The notes: generated by a model from the letters alone, not told the origin. DNA of 64,000 nucleotides from Micromonospora sp. CP22 (GCF_009712475.1 NZ_VCJO01000001.1:558001-622000), one strand, 5' to 3'. Counted from the first letter of the stretch, positions 27,930 through 37,063 are shown. Numbers and translations: made by a program.

Positions 27930-29029
27930 ACCGCCCTGCCCCGGTCTCGTCGCGTCTGCCCGAGTTCACCTGGGACACCCTGGACGCCGCGGCCACGCTG
28001 GCCGCGGCGCATCCGGACGGCCTGATCAACCTTTCGATGGGTACGCCCGTCGACCCGGTGCCGCAGGTGATCCGGCAGGCCCTGGCGGACGCCTCGGACG
28101 CGCCCGGCTATCCGTTGACCGCCGGGAGCGTGGCGCTGCGGGAGGCGATCACAGGTTGGGTGTCGCGGGCCTGTGGTGCGCAGCCGGACGGGCTCGGGGT
28201 GCTGCCGACGATCGGGTCCAAGGAGCTGGTCGCCTGGTTGCCCACCCTGCTCGGGGTGGGCCCGGGTGACGTCGTGGTGGTCCCTTCGATCGCCTACCCG
28301 ACCTACTCCGACGGCGTGCAGTTGGCCGGGGCCACCACGGTGCGCGCCGACTCGCTGACCGCCGTCGGCCCGACTCCCCGGGTCCGGCTGGTCTGGGTGA
28401 ACTCGCCGGGCAACCCGACCGGGCGGGTGCTGCCCGCCGCCCACCTGCGCAAGGTGGTGGACTGGGCGCGTGAGCGCGGCGCGGTGGTGGCCAGCGACGA
28501 GTGCTACCTGCCGCTGGGTTGGGACGCCGAGCCGGTGTCGGTGCTCTCGCCCGAGGTGTGCGGCGGCTCGTACGACTCGGTGCTGGCGGTGCATTCGCTG
28601 TCCAAGCGATCCAACTTGGCCGGCTACCGGGCCGGCTTCGTGGCCGGCGATCCCGCGCTGGTGGCCGAGCTGCTCAAGATCCGCAAACACGCGGGGATGA
28701 TCGTGCCGGCGCCGGTGCAGGCGGCCATGACGGCGGCCCTGCACGACGAGCGCCACGCCGACGAGCAGAAGGAGCGGTACCGCGCGCGCCGGACGGTGCT
28801 GCGGGCGGCCTTCACCGGTGCCGGGTTCACCGTGGAGCACTCCGAGGCGGGGCTCTACCTGTGGTTGACCCGTGGCGAGGACTGCTGGGACACGGTCGAC
28901 TGGTTGGCCCGGCGGGGCATCCTGGTCGCCGCCGGGGTCTTCTACGGTCCCGGCGCCCGACAGTACGTCCGGGCGGCGTTGACCGAGTCCGACGAGCGGA
29001 TCGCGGCGGTCGCCGACCGCCTGTCCTGA
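27926..29029 (+). CDS. dapC: N-succinyldiaminopimelate aminotransferase (probable CTG start)
   Basis: About 367 aa, class I/II PLP aminotransferase. The PLP lysine lies in HSLSKRSNLAGYRAGF. Other motifs are NSPGNPTGRVL and SDECYLPLGW. It transaminates N-succinyl-2-amino-6-ketopimelate in the succinylase route to diaminopimelate and lysine. Family members start just before RLPEFTWDTL. No ATG, GTG or TTG occurs there in frame; the nearest is a GTG at 27794, deep inside fdxC. A CTG at 27926 overlaps the fdxC stop (CTGA) and fits, so the start is uncertain. Confidence 0.88.
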   Translation: MNRPAPVSSRLPEFTWDTLDAAATLAAAHPDGLINLSMGTPVDPVPQVIRQALADASDAPGYPLTAGSVALREAITGWVSRACGAQPDGLGVLPTIGSKELVAWLPTLLGVGPGDVVVVPSIAYPTYSDGVQLAGATTVRADSLTAVGPTPRVRLVWVNSPGNPTGRVLPAAHLRKVVDWARERGAVVASDECYLPLGWDAEPVSVLSPEVCGGSYDSVLAVHSLSKRSNLAGYRAGFVAGDPALVAELLKIRKHAGMIVPAPVQAAMTAALHDERHADEQKERYRARRTVLRAAFTGAGFTVEHSEAGLYLWLTRGEDCWDTVDWLARRGILVAAGVFYGPGARQYVRAALTESDERIAAVADRLS

Positions 29030-29109
29030 GCACGCCGGACCGCCGCCGGGAGGGCGATGTCGGGCGGCCTCCGGCAGACACCCCGAGCGGCTGCCGGTAT
29101 CACGTCATC

Positions 29110-29144
29110 GAGGCCCGCCCCACGATCGTGCGGGGGCGGGCCTC
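29110..29144. terminator. Bidirectional hairpin between dapC and the M48 peptidase gene
   Basis: Perfect 12-bp stem: GAGGCCCGCCCC (29110-29121) and GGGGCGGGCCTC (29133-29144) with an 11-nt loop, between two convergent genes. There is no T-run, as is common for actinomycete hairpin terminators. Confidence 0.75.
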
Positions 29145-29158
29145 GGCGAGGCGTCGGC

Positions 29159-31003
29159 TCAGTCCTCGTTGATCCGCTGGAACACCTGTAGCAGGTTGTC
29201 CCGGCTGTGCCGCTCCAGCAGCACGCTGCCGTACAGCTCCTGTAGGGCCACCGTCCGGCCGTCGTGCAGCGTCAGCTCGGCCTTCAGCGGAATCTCCCGG
29301 GTGACCGCCACCGAGCGCATCTCCTCGTACGGCAGGAACTGGTGCCGGGTGGCCAGCGTCGCCACCGGCGTGGACTCGAGCAGGCCCTTGAGTCGTTCCG
29401 CACCGTCGCCCGCCTTGCCCGGGCCCCCGACGAGGATCAGACCCCGGTCGAGCACCAGCAGATCGTGCTGCACACCGTCGACCTTCACGTTGCCGATGGC
29501 GCCGATGACACCGGCGTTGTCGGCGGTGGCCCGGCGCTGCACCACGGTCGCGGCGGCCGGGTCGACACCCAGCTCGGCGAGCCGGGCCTGTGCCTCGTCG
29601 ACGGTCTCCGCCGAGACCGCCAGCTTGGCGATCTCGGCGAGGTCCAACGGCTCCCCGCCGGTGCCGACCAACTGGGCCGGGCCGCCCCAGGACAGCTGCC
29701 AGTACGCCCGCTGGCCGCGGATGGCCGCGTTGACCAGCAGCGTCTCCATCGGCCCGGCGAAGTGTGCCGCCGCCTCCCGAGGGGTGGTGTCGCTGAAGAA
29801 CTGCTGGGCGAACTCGCCGAGGCGGTCCGAGCGCACCAGGTCGAGTACGGTCGCCAGGCCCGGTTCGGGGGCGCCGGTGAACCGGCCCAGCGCCCGGTAG
29901 ACGCTGTCTGCCTGGCGCTGCACACCGACGGCGATCGCGGCGTGGGTGAACTCCGGCCAGGACAGCACCTGACGGTTGCCGAGTTCGAGCACGAGGCTCT
30001 GCAACCGGCGGCCGGCGTCCAGGATGTCGGCGAGCAGCACGTGTGCGGGACGGTCGTCGGGGCGGACCGTACCGGCCGGCAGCTGGGCCATGGCCGCGAT
30101 CCGGACGCCGATCGGCGGATGGGTGTCCCAGCGGGACTGCTTGCGGTCCGGTACGTCCTGCCCCAGCTTGTCGATCTCGTCCCGGCGGGCCCGGAGAAGT
30201 TGCCCGAAGCCGCCGAAGAGGTCGTCCGGGGCGAAGCCGGCCTGCCAACCCGCCTCCACGTACCGGTCGGTGAAGAAGTTCCAGGCCGCGTCGAGCGCCG
30301 GCAGGTGCCGTAGCGCGGAGGTGGCCGCCTCGTGACCGGCGAGCTGGACGGAGGCGCGGTCGGCCTCCAGTTCCTGCCGCCGCGAGGCGGCGTTGTCGAC
30401 CATCAGGTACAGCTTGGCGTACCCCTTGAAGACCAGCCCGATGGGGTTGCGCGGCTTGATCCGTTCGATGGTGCCCTCGATCGCCAGCCGTCCCCGGTAG
30501 GCGACGCCGCCGAGCCGGGTGTGCTTGCCGGAGTAGTGACCCAACTCGTGGGCCAGCACCGAGCGGAGCTGGTCGACCCGCATCGACTGGAGCAGCGGCA
30601 GACCCACGTAGAGAGTGCGTCGCCCGCCGACCAACCCGAGCAGCCGGCTCTGCTCGCCGACCGCCGCGTTCACCTCCGGCACCAACCGGATCTCGTCCGG
30701 TGCCCGGGTACCGACCGCGTCGGCCAGTTCCCGGACGGTGGCCCACAACTGCGGTGCCTCCCGCTCGCCGAGCACCAGGCCCGGTGCCGGTTCGTTCTTC
30801 GTCCGGATAGCGCGCCAGAGCCCGACCGCCACCGCGCCCAGCGCGATGACCAGCGGCAGCAGCAGTTTCCCGGTGACCAGGCCGTTCGTGTGGCTGAACA
30901 GCCACACGCCGAGGGCGGCGACGGCCGCCAGCTGAAGCAGCGCGACCACGTAGAACCCGATCAACATGACCACCGAGGCGAGTGCCCGGTACGTCGCGGC
31001 CAT
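29159..31003 (-). CDS. Membrane-anchored M48 (HtpX/Ste24-like) zinc metalloprotease
   Basis: 614 aa. Two N-terminal membrane segments (about residues 10-35 and 45-62) precede the zinc motif HELGHYSGKH, with the third ligand Glu in ELEADRASV. A C-terminal half of about 350 residues contains a PH-like strand pattern (DLLVLDRGLILVGG, YGSVLLERHSRDNL). It probably degrades misfolded membrane proteins. The ATG at 31003 has GGGGAGG 8 nt upstream; longer upstream reading is not supported. Confidence 0.87.
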   Translation of the reverse strand: MAATYRALASVVMLIGFYVVALLQLAAVAALGVWLFSHTNGLVTGKLLLPLVIALGAVAVGLWRAIRTKNEPAPGLVLGEREAPQLWATVRELADAVGTRAPDEIRLVPEVNAAVGEQSRLLGLVGGRRTLYVGLPLLQSMRVDQLRSVLAHELGHYSGKHTRLGGVAYRGRLAIEGTIERIKPRNPIGLVFKGYAKLYLMVDNAASRRQELEADRASVQLAGHEAATSALRHLPALDAAWNFFTDRYVEAGWQAGFAPDDLFGGFGQLLRARRDEIDKLGQDVPDRKQSRWDTHPPIGVRIAAMAQLPAGTVRPDDRPAHVLLADILDAGRRLQSLVLELGNRQVLSWPEFTHAAIAVGVQRQADSVYRALGRFTGAPEPGLATVLDLVRSDRLGEFAQQFFSDTTPREAAAHFAGPMETLLVNAAIRGQRAYWQLSWGGPAQLVGTGGEPLDLAEIAKLAVSAETVDEAQARLAELGVDPAAATVVQRRATADNAGVIGAIGNVKVDGVQHDLLVLDRGLILVGGPGKAGDGAERLKGLLESTPVATLATRHQFLPYEEMRSVAVTREIPLKAELTLHDGRTVALQELYGSVLLERHSRDNLLQVFQRINED

Positions 31004-31370
31004 GGCCGTTCCTCCCCGTTCGTACGCCCGCGCGGCTGCGGGCGGCGCAGGGGACCGTACGACGTGGATGTTGGCCGGGCAACCCCCTTCCGGGTTGGGT
31101 CGACCGGATTCACGATCTTGCTTATCGTCGACGAGGTTGACCTGGTCGGCGCGTTCGGCCGCTGCCACGACAGCGGGTACGCCGTGCGCGGCTGACGGTA
31201 GTGGGCGCGTACCGGTCCGGCTGGCGGGCCGGCGGGTGGGCGGCGCTATCCTCGGCGCGGACGCAGGGCGTGTCCGCGCGGGAGAGGTGGCAGTTCGACG
31301 CGGATCCGGGCAGGCACGCCGCCGCGGGGCCGGCCGGCTCCGTGACGACACGGAACGCCGAGGTACGCGG
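31004..31370. other. Divergent intergenic region with a GC-rich hairpin in the tyrA leader
   Basis: No gene is supported in these 367 bp between the divergent M48 and tyrA genes. TATCCT at 31247-31252 is a possible -10 for tyrA. Just downstream GCGCGGAC (31255-31262) and GTCCGCGC (31272-31279) form a perfect 8-bp stem with a 9-nt loop, followed by about 90 nt of GC-rich sequence up to the start codon. It may be a structured leader; no known riboswitch family is recognised. Confidence 0.4.
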
Positions 31371-32381
31371 ATGGTGCTCAGCTCTGACGCACGGCTGCGG
31401 GCGGCGGTGGTCGGTACCGGCCTGATCGGTGGCTCGGTGCTGCTCCGACTGCACGCCGCCGGAATCGACGTGACCGGTTGGGATCCGGACGAGCCGACCC
31501 GTCGGCAGGCCCGGCTCGCCGGCCTGCCGACGGCGGAGCGGCTGACCGAGGCCGTGTCCGGCCGGGACGTGGTCTTCCTCGGCGGTCCGCTGCCCACGCT
31601 GCCCGCGACCCTGGCCGAGGTGGCCGCCGCCACCGGCGAGGGCTGTCTGCTCACCGACGTCGGTAGCACCAAGGCGGAGTTGGCGGCGTTCGCCGTGGAG
31701 CGAGGGCTGACCGACCGGTTCGTGCCCGGACATCCGATGGCCGGCACCGACCAGGCGGGACTCGCGGCGGCGTCGCCGGACCTGTTCACCGGTGCCGCCT
31801 GGGTGCTCTGCCCCGCACCTGGTGGACTGGCCGCGTTCCGTCGCCTCGCCACCCTGGTCACCGAAGTCTTCGCCGCCCGGGTGGTGCCGCTGGCGGCGGA
31901 TCGGCACGACGCCGTGGTGGCGCTCGCCTCGCACGTGCCGCACCTGCTCGCCGGGGCGCTGGCCGGTGCGGCACACCGCTCGCCGTCGCGGGACGCGGTC
32001 CTGGCGTTGGCGGCCGGGAGCTTCCGGGACGGCACCCGAGTCGCGGGCACCCCGCCGCACCGCACCGGGAACATGCTGCGCGGTAACCGCGACCAGGTGC
32101 TGGCGGCGCTGGCCCAGGTCACCGCGTTCCTCGACGAGTTGGCCGGGGCGCTGCGCGTCGACGACGCCGATGCCCTCCTCGCCCGGTACGCCGAGGCCGG
32201 CGCCGCCCGGTCCGAGCTGGCCGGCCGCCCGTACGTCGAGCAGGTCAGGTCGTTCCGGGCGGGCGAGGATCCGGCCGAGGTGGCCTGGTTGCACGGCGTC
32301 GGTGCGGCGGGTGGGCATCTCGGTGAGTGTCGGACGGTGGCCGACGGCGTCTCCTACCTCGCGCACCTTCCACAGGTCTGA
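31371..32381 (+). CDS. tyrA: Prephenate dehydrogenase
   Basis: 336 aa. The NAD(P)-binding glycine motif is VVGTGLIGGSVLL at the N-terminus. The catalytic region contains LTDVGSTKAELAAF and PGHPMAGTDQAG, with the His of GHPMAG. HVPHLLAGAL is also conserved. It oxidatively decarboxylates prephenate to 4-hydroxyphenylpyruvate in tyrosine synthesis. No ACT domain is present. The ATG at 31371 has GAGG 7 nt upstream. Confidence 0.92.
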   Translation: MVLSSDARLRAAVVGTGLIGGSVLLRLHAAGIDVTGWDPDEPTRRQARLAGLPTAERLTEAVSGRDVVFLGGPLPTLPATLAEVAAATGEGCLLTDVGSTKAELAAFAVERGLTDRFVPGHPMAGTDQAGLAAASPDLFTGAAWVLCPAPGGLAAFRRLATLVTEVFAARVVPLAADRHDAVVALASHVPHLLAGALAGAAHRSPSRDAVLALAAGSFRDGTRVAGTPPHRTGNMLRGNRDQVLAALAQVTAFLDELAGALRVDDADALLARYAEAGAARSELAGRPYVEQVRSFRAGEDPAEVAWLHGVGAAGGHLGECRTVADGVSYLAHLPQV

Positions 32382-32386
32382 ACCCG

Positions 32387-32413
32387 CCGCGCCCCGGTCA
32401 TCGGCGGGCGCGG
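32387..32413. terminator. Short hairpin after tyrA
   Basis: CCGCGCCC (32387-32394) pairs with GGGCGCGG (32406-32413) across an 11-nt loop, 6 nt after the tyrA stop and before the promoter of the next gene. A weak terminator candidate. Confidence 0.35.
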
Positions 32414-32428
32414 CGACGGGTCCGCCAG

Positions 32429-32434
32429 TAGGGT
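32429..32434 (+). promoter_or_regulatory. -10 element of the SIMPL/kinase operon (leaderless type)
   Basis: TAGGGT, 6 nt (GAGGGC), then the ATG at 32441. The GAGGG between them could also act as a very close ribosome-binding site, so leaderless initiation is less certain here. Confidence 0.4.
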
Positions 32435-32440
32435 GAGGGC

Positions 32441-33088
32441 ATGGTGGACGGACCGCTGGTGACCGTGCGCGGCGAGGCGTACCGCGAGGTCGCGCCGGAA
32501 CTCGCCCGGTTCACCGTGGCCGCGCTGGCCCGGGACCGGGAGCGGGAGCCGACGTTGACCCGGTTGGCCGAGCGGGCCGCGGCGATCCGGGTCCTGCTCG
32601 ACTCGTACGGTCCGACGATCGACCGCCGGGAGACCGGCGAGCTGCGGGTGCGCCCCGAAACCCGGCGCTCTGGGGAGCGGGTGGTGGCCTGGCACGGCTC
32701 GGTGGTGACCACGGTGACGGTCAGCGACTTCACCGCCCTCGGTGAGCTGATGCTGCGGTTGGCCGACCAGGATCAGGTCGAGGTGGCGGGCCCGTGGTGG
32801 TCGCTGCACCCGGACAGCCCGGTCTACCGGCAGGCGCGACATGCCGCGATCAAGGACGCGTTGCAGCGGGCCCGCGAGTACGCCGAGGCGCTCGGCGCCG
32901 AGGTCACCGACCTGGTCGAGTTGTCCGACGAGGGCGGCACCGCACAGCCGATGATGGCCCGGATGGCCTTCGAGTCCGGCGGGGTCGCCGCCGGTGGCCC
33001 ACCCGAGCTGGAACTCGACCCGCAGCCGCAGAGCGTGCACGCGGCCGTCCGGGCCCGGTTCACGATCAGCCGACCGGTCCTGTCCTGA
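32441..33088 (+). CDS. SIMPL-domain (DUF541) protein
   Basis: 215 aa. The start VTVRGEAYREVAPELARFTV, the central DFTALGELMLRLAD and the C-terminal YAEALGAEVTDLVELSD followed by VRARFTI are the SIMPL (DUF541) pattern. Unlike many family members it lacks a signal peptide, so it is probably cytoplasmic. The domain forms oligomers in homologues; its function is unclear. Its stop overlaps the next start by 1 nt (TGATG). Confidence 0.85.
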   Translation: MVDGPLVTVRGEAYREVAPELARFTVAALARDREREPTLTRLAERAAAIRVLLDSYGPTIDRRETGELRVRPETRRSGERVVAWHGSVVTTVTVSDFTALGELMLRLADQDQVEVAGPWWSLHPDSPVYRQARHAAIKDALQRAREYAEALGAEVTDLVELSDEGGTAQPMMARMAFESGGVAAGGPPELELDPQPQSVHAAVRARFTISRPVLS

Positions 33089-33735
33089 TGACTCCCGCGC
33101 AGCTGATGCCGGTCGAGGATCTGCTGGCCCGCGCCCGGGCGCTGGCCGATGCCGGCCCGAGACAACTGCTCGGCATCACCGGCGCGCCCGGGGCGGGTAA
33201 GTCCACGCTGGCCGCCCAGGTGGTCGAGGCGGTAGGCCCGGCCGCCCGGCTGGTGCCGATGGACGGCTTCCACCTGGCCCAGGACGAGCTGCATCGGCTC
33301 GGTCGCGCCCTGCGGAAGGGGTCGATCGACACCTTCGACGCCAACGGCTACGTCTCGATGCTGCGTCGGCTGCGGCGCAAGGAACCGACGTCGGTCTGGG
33401 CCCCGCAGTTCCGTCGGGACCTGGAGGAGCCGATCGCCGGTGCGATCGAGGTGCCGCCGGAGGTGCGGCTGGTGGTGACCGAGGGCAACTATCTGTTGAT
33501 CCCGAACTGGCCGTGGGACGAGGTACGCGCCCTGCTGCACGAAGCGTGGTTCCTGGATCTCGACGACGATCTGCGGCGTCGTCGGTTGGTCGCCCGGCAC
33601 ATGGCGTACGGGCGTTCGGAGCAGGACGCCCGCGCCTGGGCGATGGGCAGCGACGAGGTCAACGCGGCGCTGGTGGCCGGCACCGCCGAGCATGCCGACC
33701 TGGTGGTACGCCTAGCTGACCCCCCGCCGGGGTGA
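33088..33735 (+). CDS. Nucleoside/nucleotide kinase-family P-loop protein
   Basis: 215 aa. P-loop GAPGAGKST (about residues 32-40), substrate-side PMDGFHLAQDEL, FDANGYVSMLRRL and VVTEGNYLLIPN are those of the uridine-kinase/pantothenate-kinase-like family (YggC/fructokinase-like). It phosphorylates an unidentified small metabolite. It is cotranscribed with the SIMPL gene. The C-terminus overlaps the convergent large membrane-protein gene by 24 nt. Confidence 0.88.
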   Translation: MTPAQLMPVEDLLARARALADAGPRQLLGITGAPGAGKSTLAAQVVEAVGPAARLVPMDGFHLAQDELHRLGRALRKGSIDTFDANGYVSMLRRLRRKEPTSVWAPQFRRDLEEPIAGAIEVPPEVRLVVTEGNYLLIPNWPWDEVRALLHEAWFLDLDDDLRRRRLVARHMAYGRSEQDARAWAMGSDEVNAALVAGTAEHADLVVRLADPPPG

Positions 33736-36336
33736 CGGGACCGTACGCCGCAGCAGCCAGGCCACCCGGGATCTCTCCCGATGGAACTCGGCGGCCTCCG
33801 GGTAACCGCTGTGGCTGCGGATCGGCGGATCGGCGACCTCGCCGTCGCTCGGGTGCAGCGCCTCCGGGTCGGTGACCGCGATGTCCCGCTCCCCGGCGGC
33901 CACCGGCCAGCCGAGCGGGTCGGTGTCCCGCCAGAAGTTCGTCCACCGGGTGCTGTTGCCGGGGCGGGTCAGCGCCTCGGCCAGCACCGGTAGCCGGTCC
34001 GGGCCGAAGTAGGCGGGGAAGACCCGACCGTAGAGGCGGGTCAGTTGGCAGCCGTAGGAGAAGAACCAGATCCGGTGCCGCCAGCGGGCCGGCATCTGGA
34101 GGATGACCGCGGTGCAGATCACCGTGCCCTGGCTGTGTCCGGAGAGGATGATGCCGTCGACCCGGCGGGGATCGTGTTCGGGCAGCGCGAGCAGCCCGGT
34201 CGTGCGGGTGAGCAGTTCGGGCACCGCCCGCTCGGCGTAGCTCGGTGGTGCCAGGGGGTGGGCGGCACGGGGCCAGAAGGTTCCCACGTCCCAGATCACC
34301 CCGACCGAGCGGCGGATGGTGTTCTTGCGGTAGACGAGCAGGCCGATGGCGGCGACCGCCACCGGTAGCCAGCCGAGGAGCGCGTCGCCGACGGCACCCA
34401 CCCCTCTGATCAGGGGGGCGGCTCCGTTGCTGCTGTTCTGCGGGAGAGGACACGCGAGCACGGCGGCGCACGCCAGGACGGCGAGGACGGTCATCGCGGC
34501 GGCGTACCAGCCGATCAGACGCAGCGCGTGCTCACCCACCAGCCGGTGCAGCGCCTGGTGGGCGCTGACGTCCCGGGCGCGACGCAGGTCGTGGGCGGAG
34601 AGGCGGCTGTCTCGCGCGGTCAGTTCGGCGTACTCCGCGCGGCGCAGCCGGTGGAAGAGCACCATCGCGCGGAGGGCGACCACGGCGAGTAGCAGCAGCG
34701 CGGCGGCGAAGGTCAGTCCGGCCCAGGTCACCGGGATCGGCGGAAACACCCGGTGGCGGTTGCCGGGGCTGCCACCCCCGTTGAGCTGGTTGGTGACCCA
34801 GTAGAGCACGCCGGTGCCGTACGCGAGGGAGAGCAGCCAGCCGAACCCGGCGATGACGGCGGGTGCCCGACCGTGCCAGGCCAGGTCGGTGTGCGGTTCG
34901 AGTGGCTGGTTGACCCCGTCGGGGCGGGTCCGGGGCAGCAGCAGGCCGATCGCGGCGAGGCCGAGCAGCGGCAGGGTGAGTTGCGACAGCGTTATCGAGA
35001 CCGGTGGCCCGGCCGGCAGCCATCCTCGGCACCAGAGGGCGGAGAGGGTGATCAGCAGCGCGGCGGCGGCCGGTGCGGCGGCGCCACGCCGGCCGGAGCG
35101 GGCGGTCGAGCCGATCGCGATGAGCAGGAGCAGTTGACCGGTGCCCAGCCAGGCGATGACCCGGTCGAAGCCGGGCAGTGACCGGTCCGTCAGGCAGCCC
35201 GGCCGGGTGGGGTCGTCGTCGCAGCCGACGGGGGGACGTAGCTCGGCCAGCGGGCTGCCGGCGGCACCGTCGGGCAGCAGCAGCACCGCGAAGGTCCCGG
35301 CCAGGCCGATTCCGGTGAGGACGATGACCGCGATGCTCCATCGGCCGAGCGGGGTGGCACCGTCGCGTCGGGTCAGGAAGGGGCGGCCGATCGCCACCAG
35401 GGTGATCACCAGTACGGCGGTGAACGCGGCCACGGCGGACCAAGTGATCACCGCCCGGAGACCGTGCGGCGGGTCGAGCACCGAGACGGTGCCGAGCGGC
35501 ACGGCCGCCGCGATCACGATGCCGGTGCACAGGTGCAGCACGGCGGTGCGGCGTAATTGCCCCTCGCCCCACCAGAACGTCGGGTCCTGTAGCGGGTTGG
35601 TCGACGGCCCGGGTGGCGGCTCGGGTGCCGGCGGTGGCTCCTGCACGGGCTGACCGACCGGCACGTCGGCGTCGACCGGCGGCGGGGTACGCCGACCCGC
35701 CGGGTTCGTGGACGGGTCGGCCGGCATGACCGCCTCGTACTGGTAGGTCCGCCAGGTGACCAGACCGAGCACCGCGATCATGACCAGCGGCACGGTGAGC
35801 CCGACGGCCATGGCCCGGCCGCCCTGCTGCCACCAGGGAGCGGCGAGGAAGTTCCACGGCCCGGGGATCCGGTTCAGGCAGTCCTGGTCCACGCACTGCC
35901 AGCCGATGAGGTCGACGCCGACGCCGGTCATCGCGAGCACGGGGGTGGCGGTCAGGCTCAGGCAGAAGAGCCTAATCAGCCAGGCCGTCATGCCGGAGCG
36001 GCTGGTCAGGCGGTCGGTGGTGGGGTCGGCCGGAATCCCCGGGCGGGCGTGCAGGGCGACGTTGGCCAGGGTGAAGGGCAACAGCAGCGTCCACAGGGCC
36101 CGCTCCACGTCGCGCGCGGTCCGCGCACCGGAGGTCAACTGCCCCCAGCTGTACGCCTCGACGACGATCGGGTCGGGGCTGGCGATCGGGGAGCGGTAGA
36201 AGCCGGTGACCGGGCCACCGGCGACGAGCCGTGGGTGTGCTGGCTCGCCGCCGGGTTCCGTGGTCAGACCCAGGGTCTCGGCGGGCGGTGTGTTGGACAC
36301 TCCGTGTACGCGCAGTTCGAGGATCCGACCTCCCAT
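33712..36336 (-). CDS. Large polytopic membrane protein with a split alpha/beta-hydrolase-like domain
   Basis: 874 aa. The N-terminus has LELRVHGVSNTPPAE, where the HG resembles the oxyanion region of lipases. About ten hydrophobic segments fill residues 130-680, interrupted by a Pro-rich loop (about 215-255). The soluble C-terminal part has a nucleophile elbow IILSGHSQGTVI. The hydrolase core thus looks divided by a membrane insertion. Candidate catalytic Asp and His lie downstream but are not certain. The ATG at 36336 has AGGAGG 7 nt upstream. Function unknown; a membrane lipase or esterase is possible. Confidence 0.75.
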   Translation of the reverse strand: MGGRILELRVHGVSNTPPAETLGLTTEPGGEPAHPRLVAGGPVTGFYRSPIASPDPIVVEAYSWGQLTSGARTARDVERALWTLLLPFTLANVALHARPGIPADPTTDRLTSRSGMTAWLIRLFCLSLTATPVLAMTGVGVDLIGWQCVDQDCLNRIPGPWNFLAAPWWQQGGRAMAVGLTVPLVMIAVLGLVTWRTYQYEAVMPADPSTNPAGRRTPPPVDADVPVGQPVQEPPPAPEPPPGPSTNPLQDPTFWWGEGQLRRTAVLHLCTGIVIAAAVPLGTVSVLDPPHGLRAVITWSAVAAFTAVLVITLVAIGRPFLTRRDGATPLGRWSIAVIVLTGIGLAGTFAVLLLPDGAAGSPLAELRPPVGCDDDPTRPGCLTDRSLPGFDRVIAWLGTGQLLLLIAIGSTARSGRRGAAAPAAAALLITLSALWCRGWLPAGPPVSITLSQLTLPLLGLAAIGLLLPRTRPDGVNQPLEPHTDLAWHGRAPAVIAGFGWLLSLAYGTGVLYWVTNQLNGGGSPGNRHRVFPPIPVTWAGLTFAAALLLLAVVALRAMVLFHRLRRAEYAELTARDSRLSAHDLRRARDVSAHQALHRLVGEHALRLIGWYAAAMTVLAVLACAAVLACPLPQNSSNGAAPLIRGVGAVGDALLGWLPVAVAAIGLLVYRKNTIRRSVGVIWDVGTFWPRAAHPLAPPSYAERAVPELLTRTTGLLALPEHDPRRVDGIILSGHSQGTVICTAVILQMPARWRHRIWFFSYGCQLTRLYGRVFPAYFGPDRLPVLAEALTRPGNSTRWTNFWRDTDPLGWPVAAGERDIAVTDPEALHPSDGEVADPPIRSHSGYPEAAEFHRERSRVAWLLRRTVPSPRRGVS

Positions 36337-36441
36337 GCGTGCCTCCTGGTGACGCGCCTGTCACCTACAGTGCCCGATGCGGAGGGTTGCACGCTACTCG
36401 CCGAGGATGGTGTTTGCGCAGCTAGAAGGGCCATTGTGGGG

Positions 36442-37011
36442 TCAATCGAGCTGGCGTACCGGGCGGGCCGGATTACCGACCGCTACGACGTTGGCGGGGA
36501 TGTCGCGGGTCACCACGGCGCCCGCGCCGACGACCGCGTTGGCACCGACGGTGACTCCGGCGAGGACTATCGCCCCGCCGCCGAGCCAGACGTTGTCGCC
36601 GATGGTGATCGGTCGAGCCGCCTCCCACTTCGCCCGGCGCGGCTCCGGTTCCACCGGATGCGTGGGGGTGAGCAGCTGCACGTTCGGACCGATCTGCACG
36701 TCGGCGCCGATGGTGATCGGTGCGACGTCGAGGAAGACCGCGTGGTAGTTGACGAAGCTGCGGGGTCCGATCCGGATGTTGTAGCCGTAGTCGCAGTAGA
36801 ACGGTGGCCGGATCCCGGTCTCCTCGCCGAGTTCGCCGAGCAGTTCGTGTAGTGCCGCCCGGCGCGCCTCCTGGTCGTCGACGCCGCTGTTGTTGATCTG
36901 TTCCATCAGGCGCAGGGCACGGAGGTGGTCGGCGACCAGTTCCGGATCGTCGGCGAGGTACGGCTCACCGGCGAGCATGCGTTCCTTCATGGACGTCATC
37001 CGTCCGATCAT
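36442..37011 (-). CDS. Maltose/galactoside-type sugar O-acetyltransferase
   Basis: About 189 aa, left-handed beta-helix acyltransferase. The N-terminal maa domain reads MKERMLAGEPYLADDPEL. Hexapeptide repeats follow from YNIRIG onward. The active-site His lies in LLTPTHPVEPEPR and the C-terminal GVTVGANAVVGAGAVVTRD is standard. It transfers acetyl from CoA to a sugar. The ATG at 37011 (GGAG 9 nt upstream) is favoured over a GTG at 37026; an ATG at 36999 is also possible. Confidence 0.9.
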   Translation of the reverse strand: MIGRMTSMKERMLAGEPYLADDPELVADHLRALRLMEQINNSGVDDQEARRAALHELLGELGEETGIRPPFYCDYGYNIRIGPRSFVNYHAVFLDVAPITIGADVQIGPNVQLLTPTHPVEPEPRRAKWEAARPITIGDNVWLGGGAIVLAGVTVGANAVVGAGAVVTRDIPANVVAVGNPARPVRQLD

Positions 37012-37063
37012 GCCCGGCTCCGCCACGGCTAGGACTCAACTTCGTCGAATTTATGACTCCCAT

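Noticed and set aside
31255..31370. tRNA-like or known riboswitch fold in the tyrA leader
   Set aside because: No CCA-end acceptor stem, no T-loop GTTCGA in the right place, and no consensus of a known riboswitch class could be matched.
31004..32122. N-terminal extension of the M48 protease back to 32122
   Set aside because: The extension is antisense to tyrA, has low-complexity Ser/Arg/Pro composition, and the ATG at 31003 has a good ribosome-binding site just before the membrane segments.
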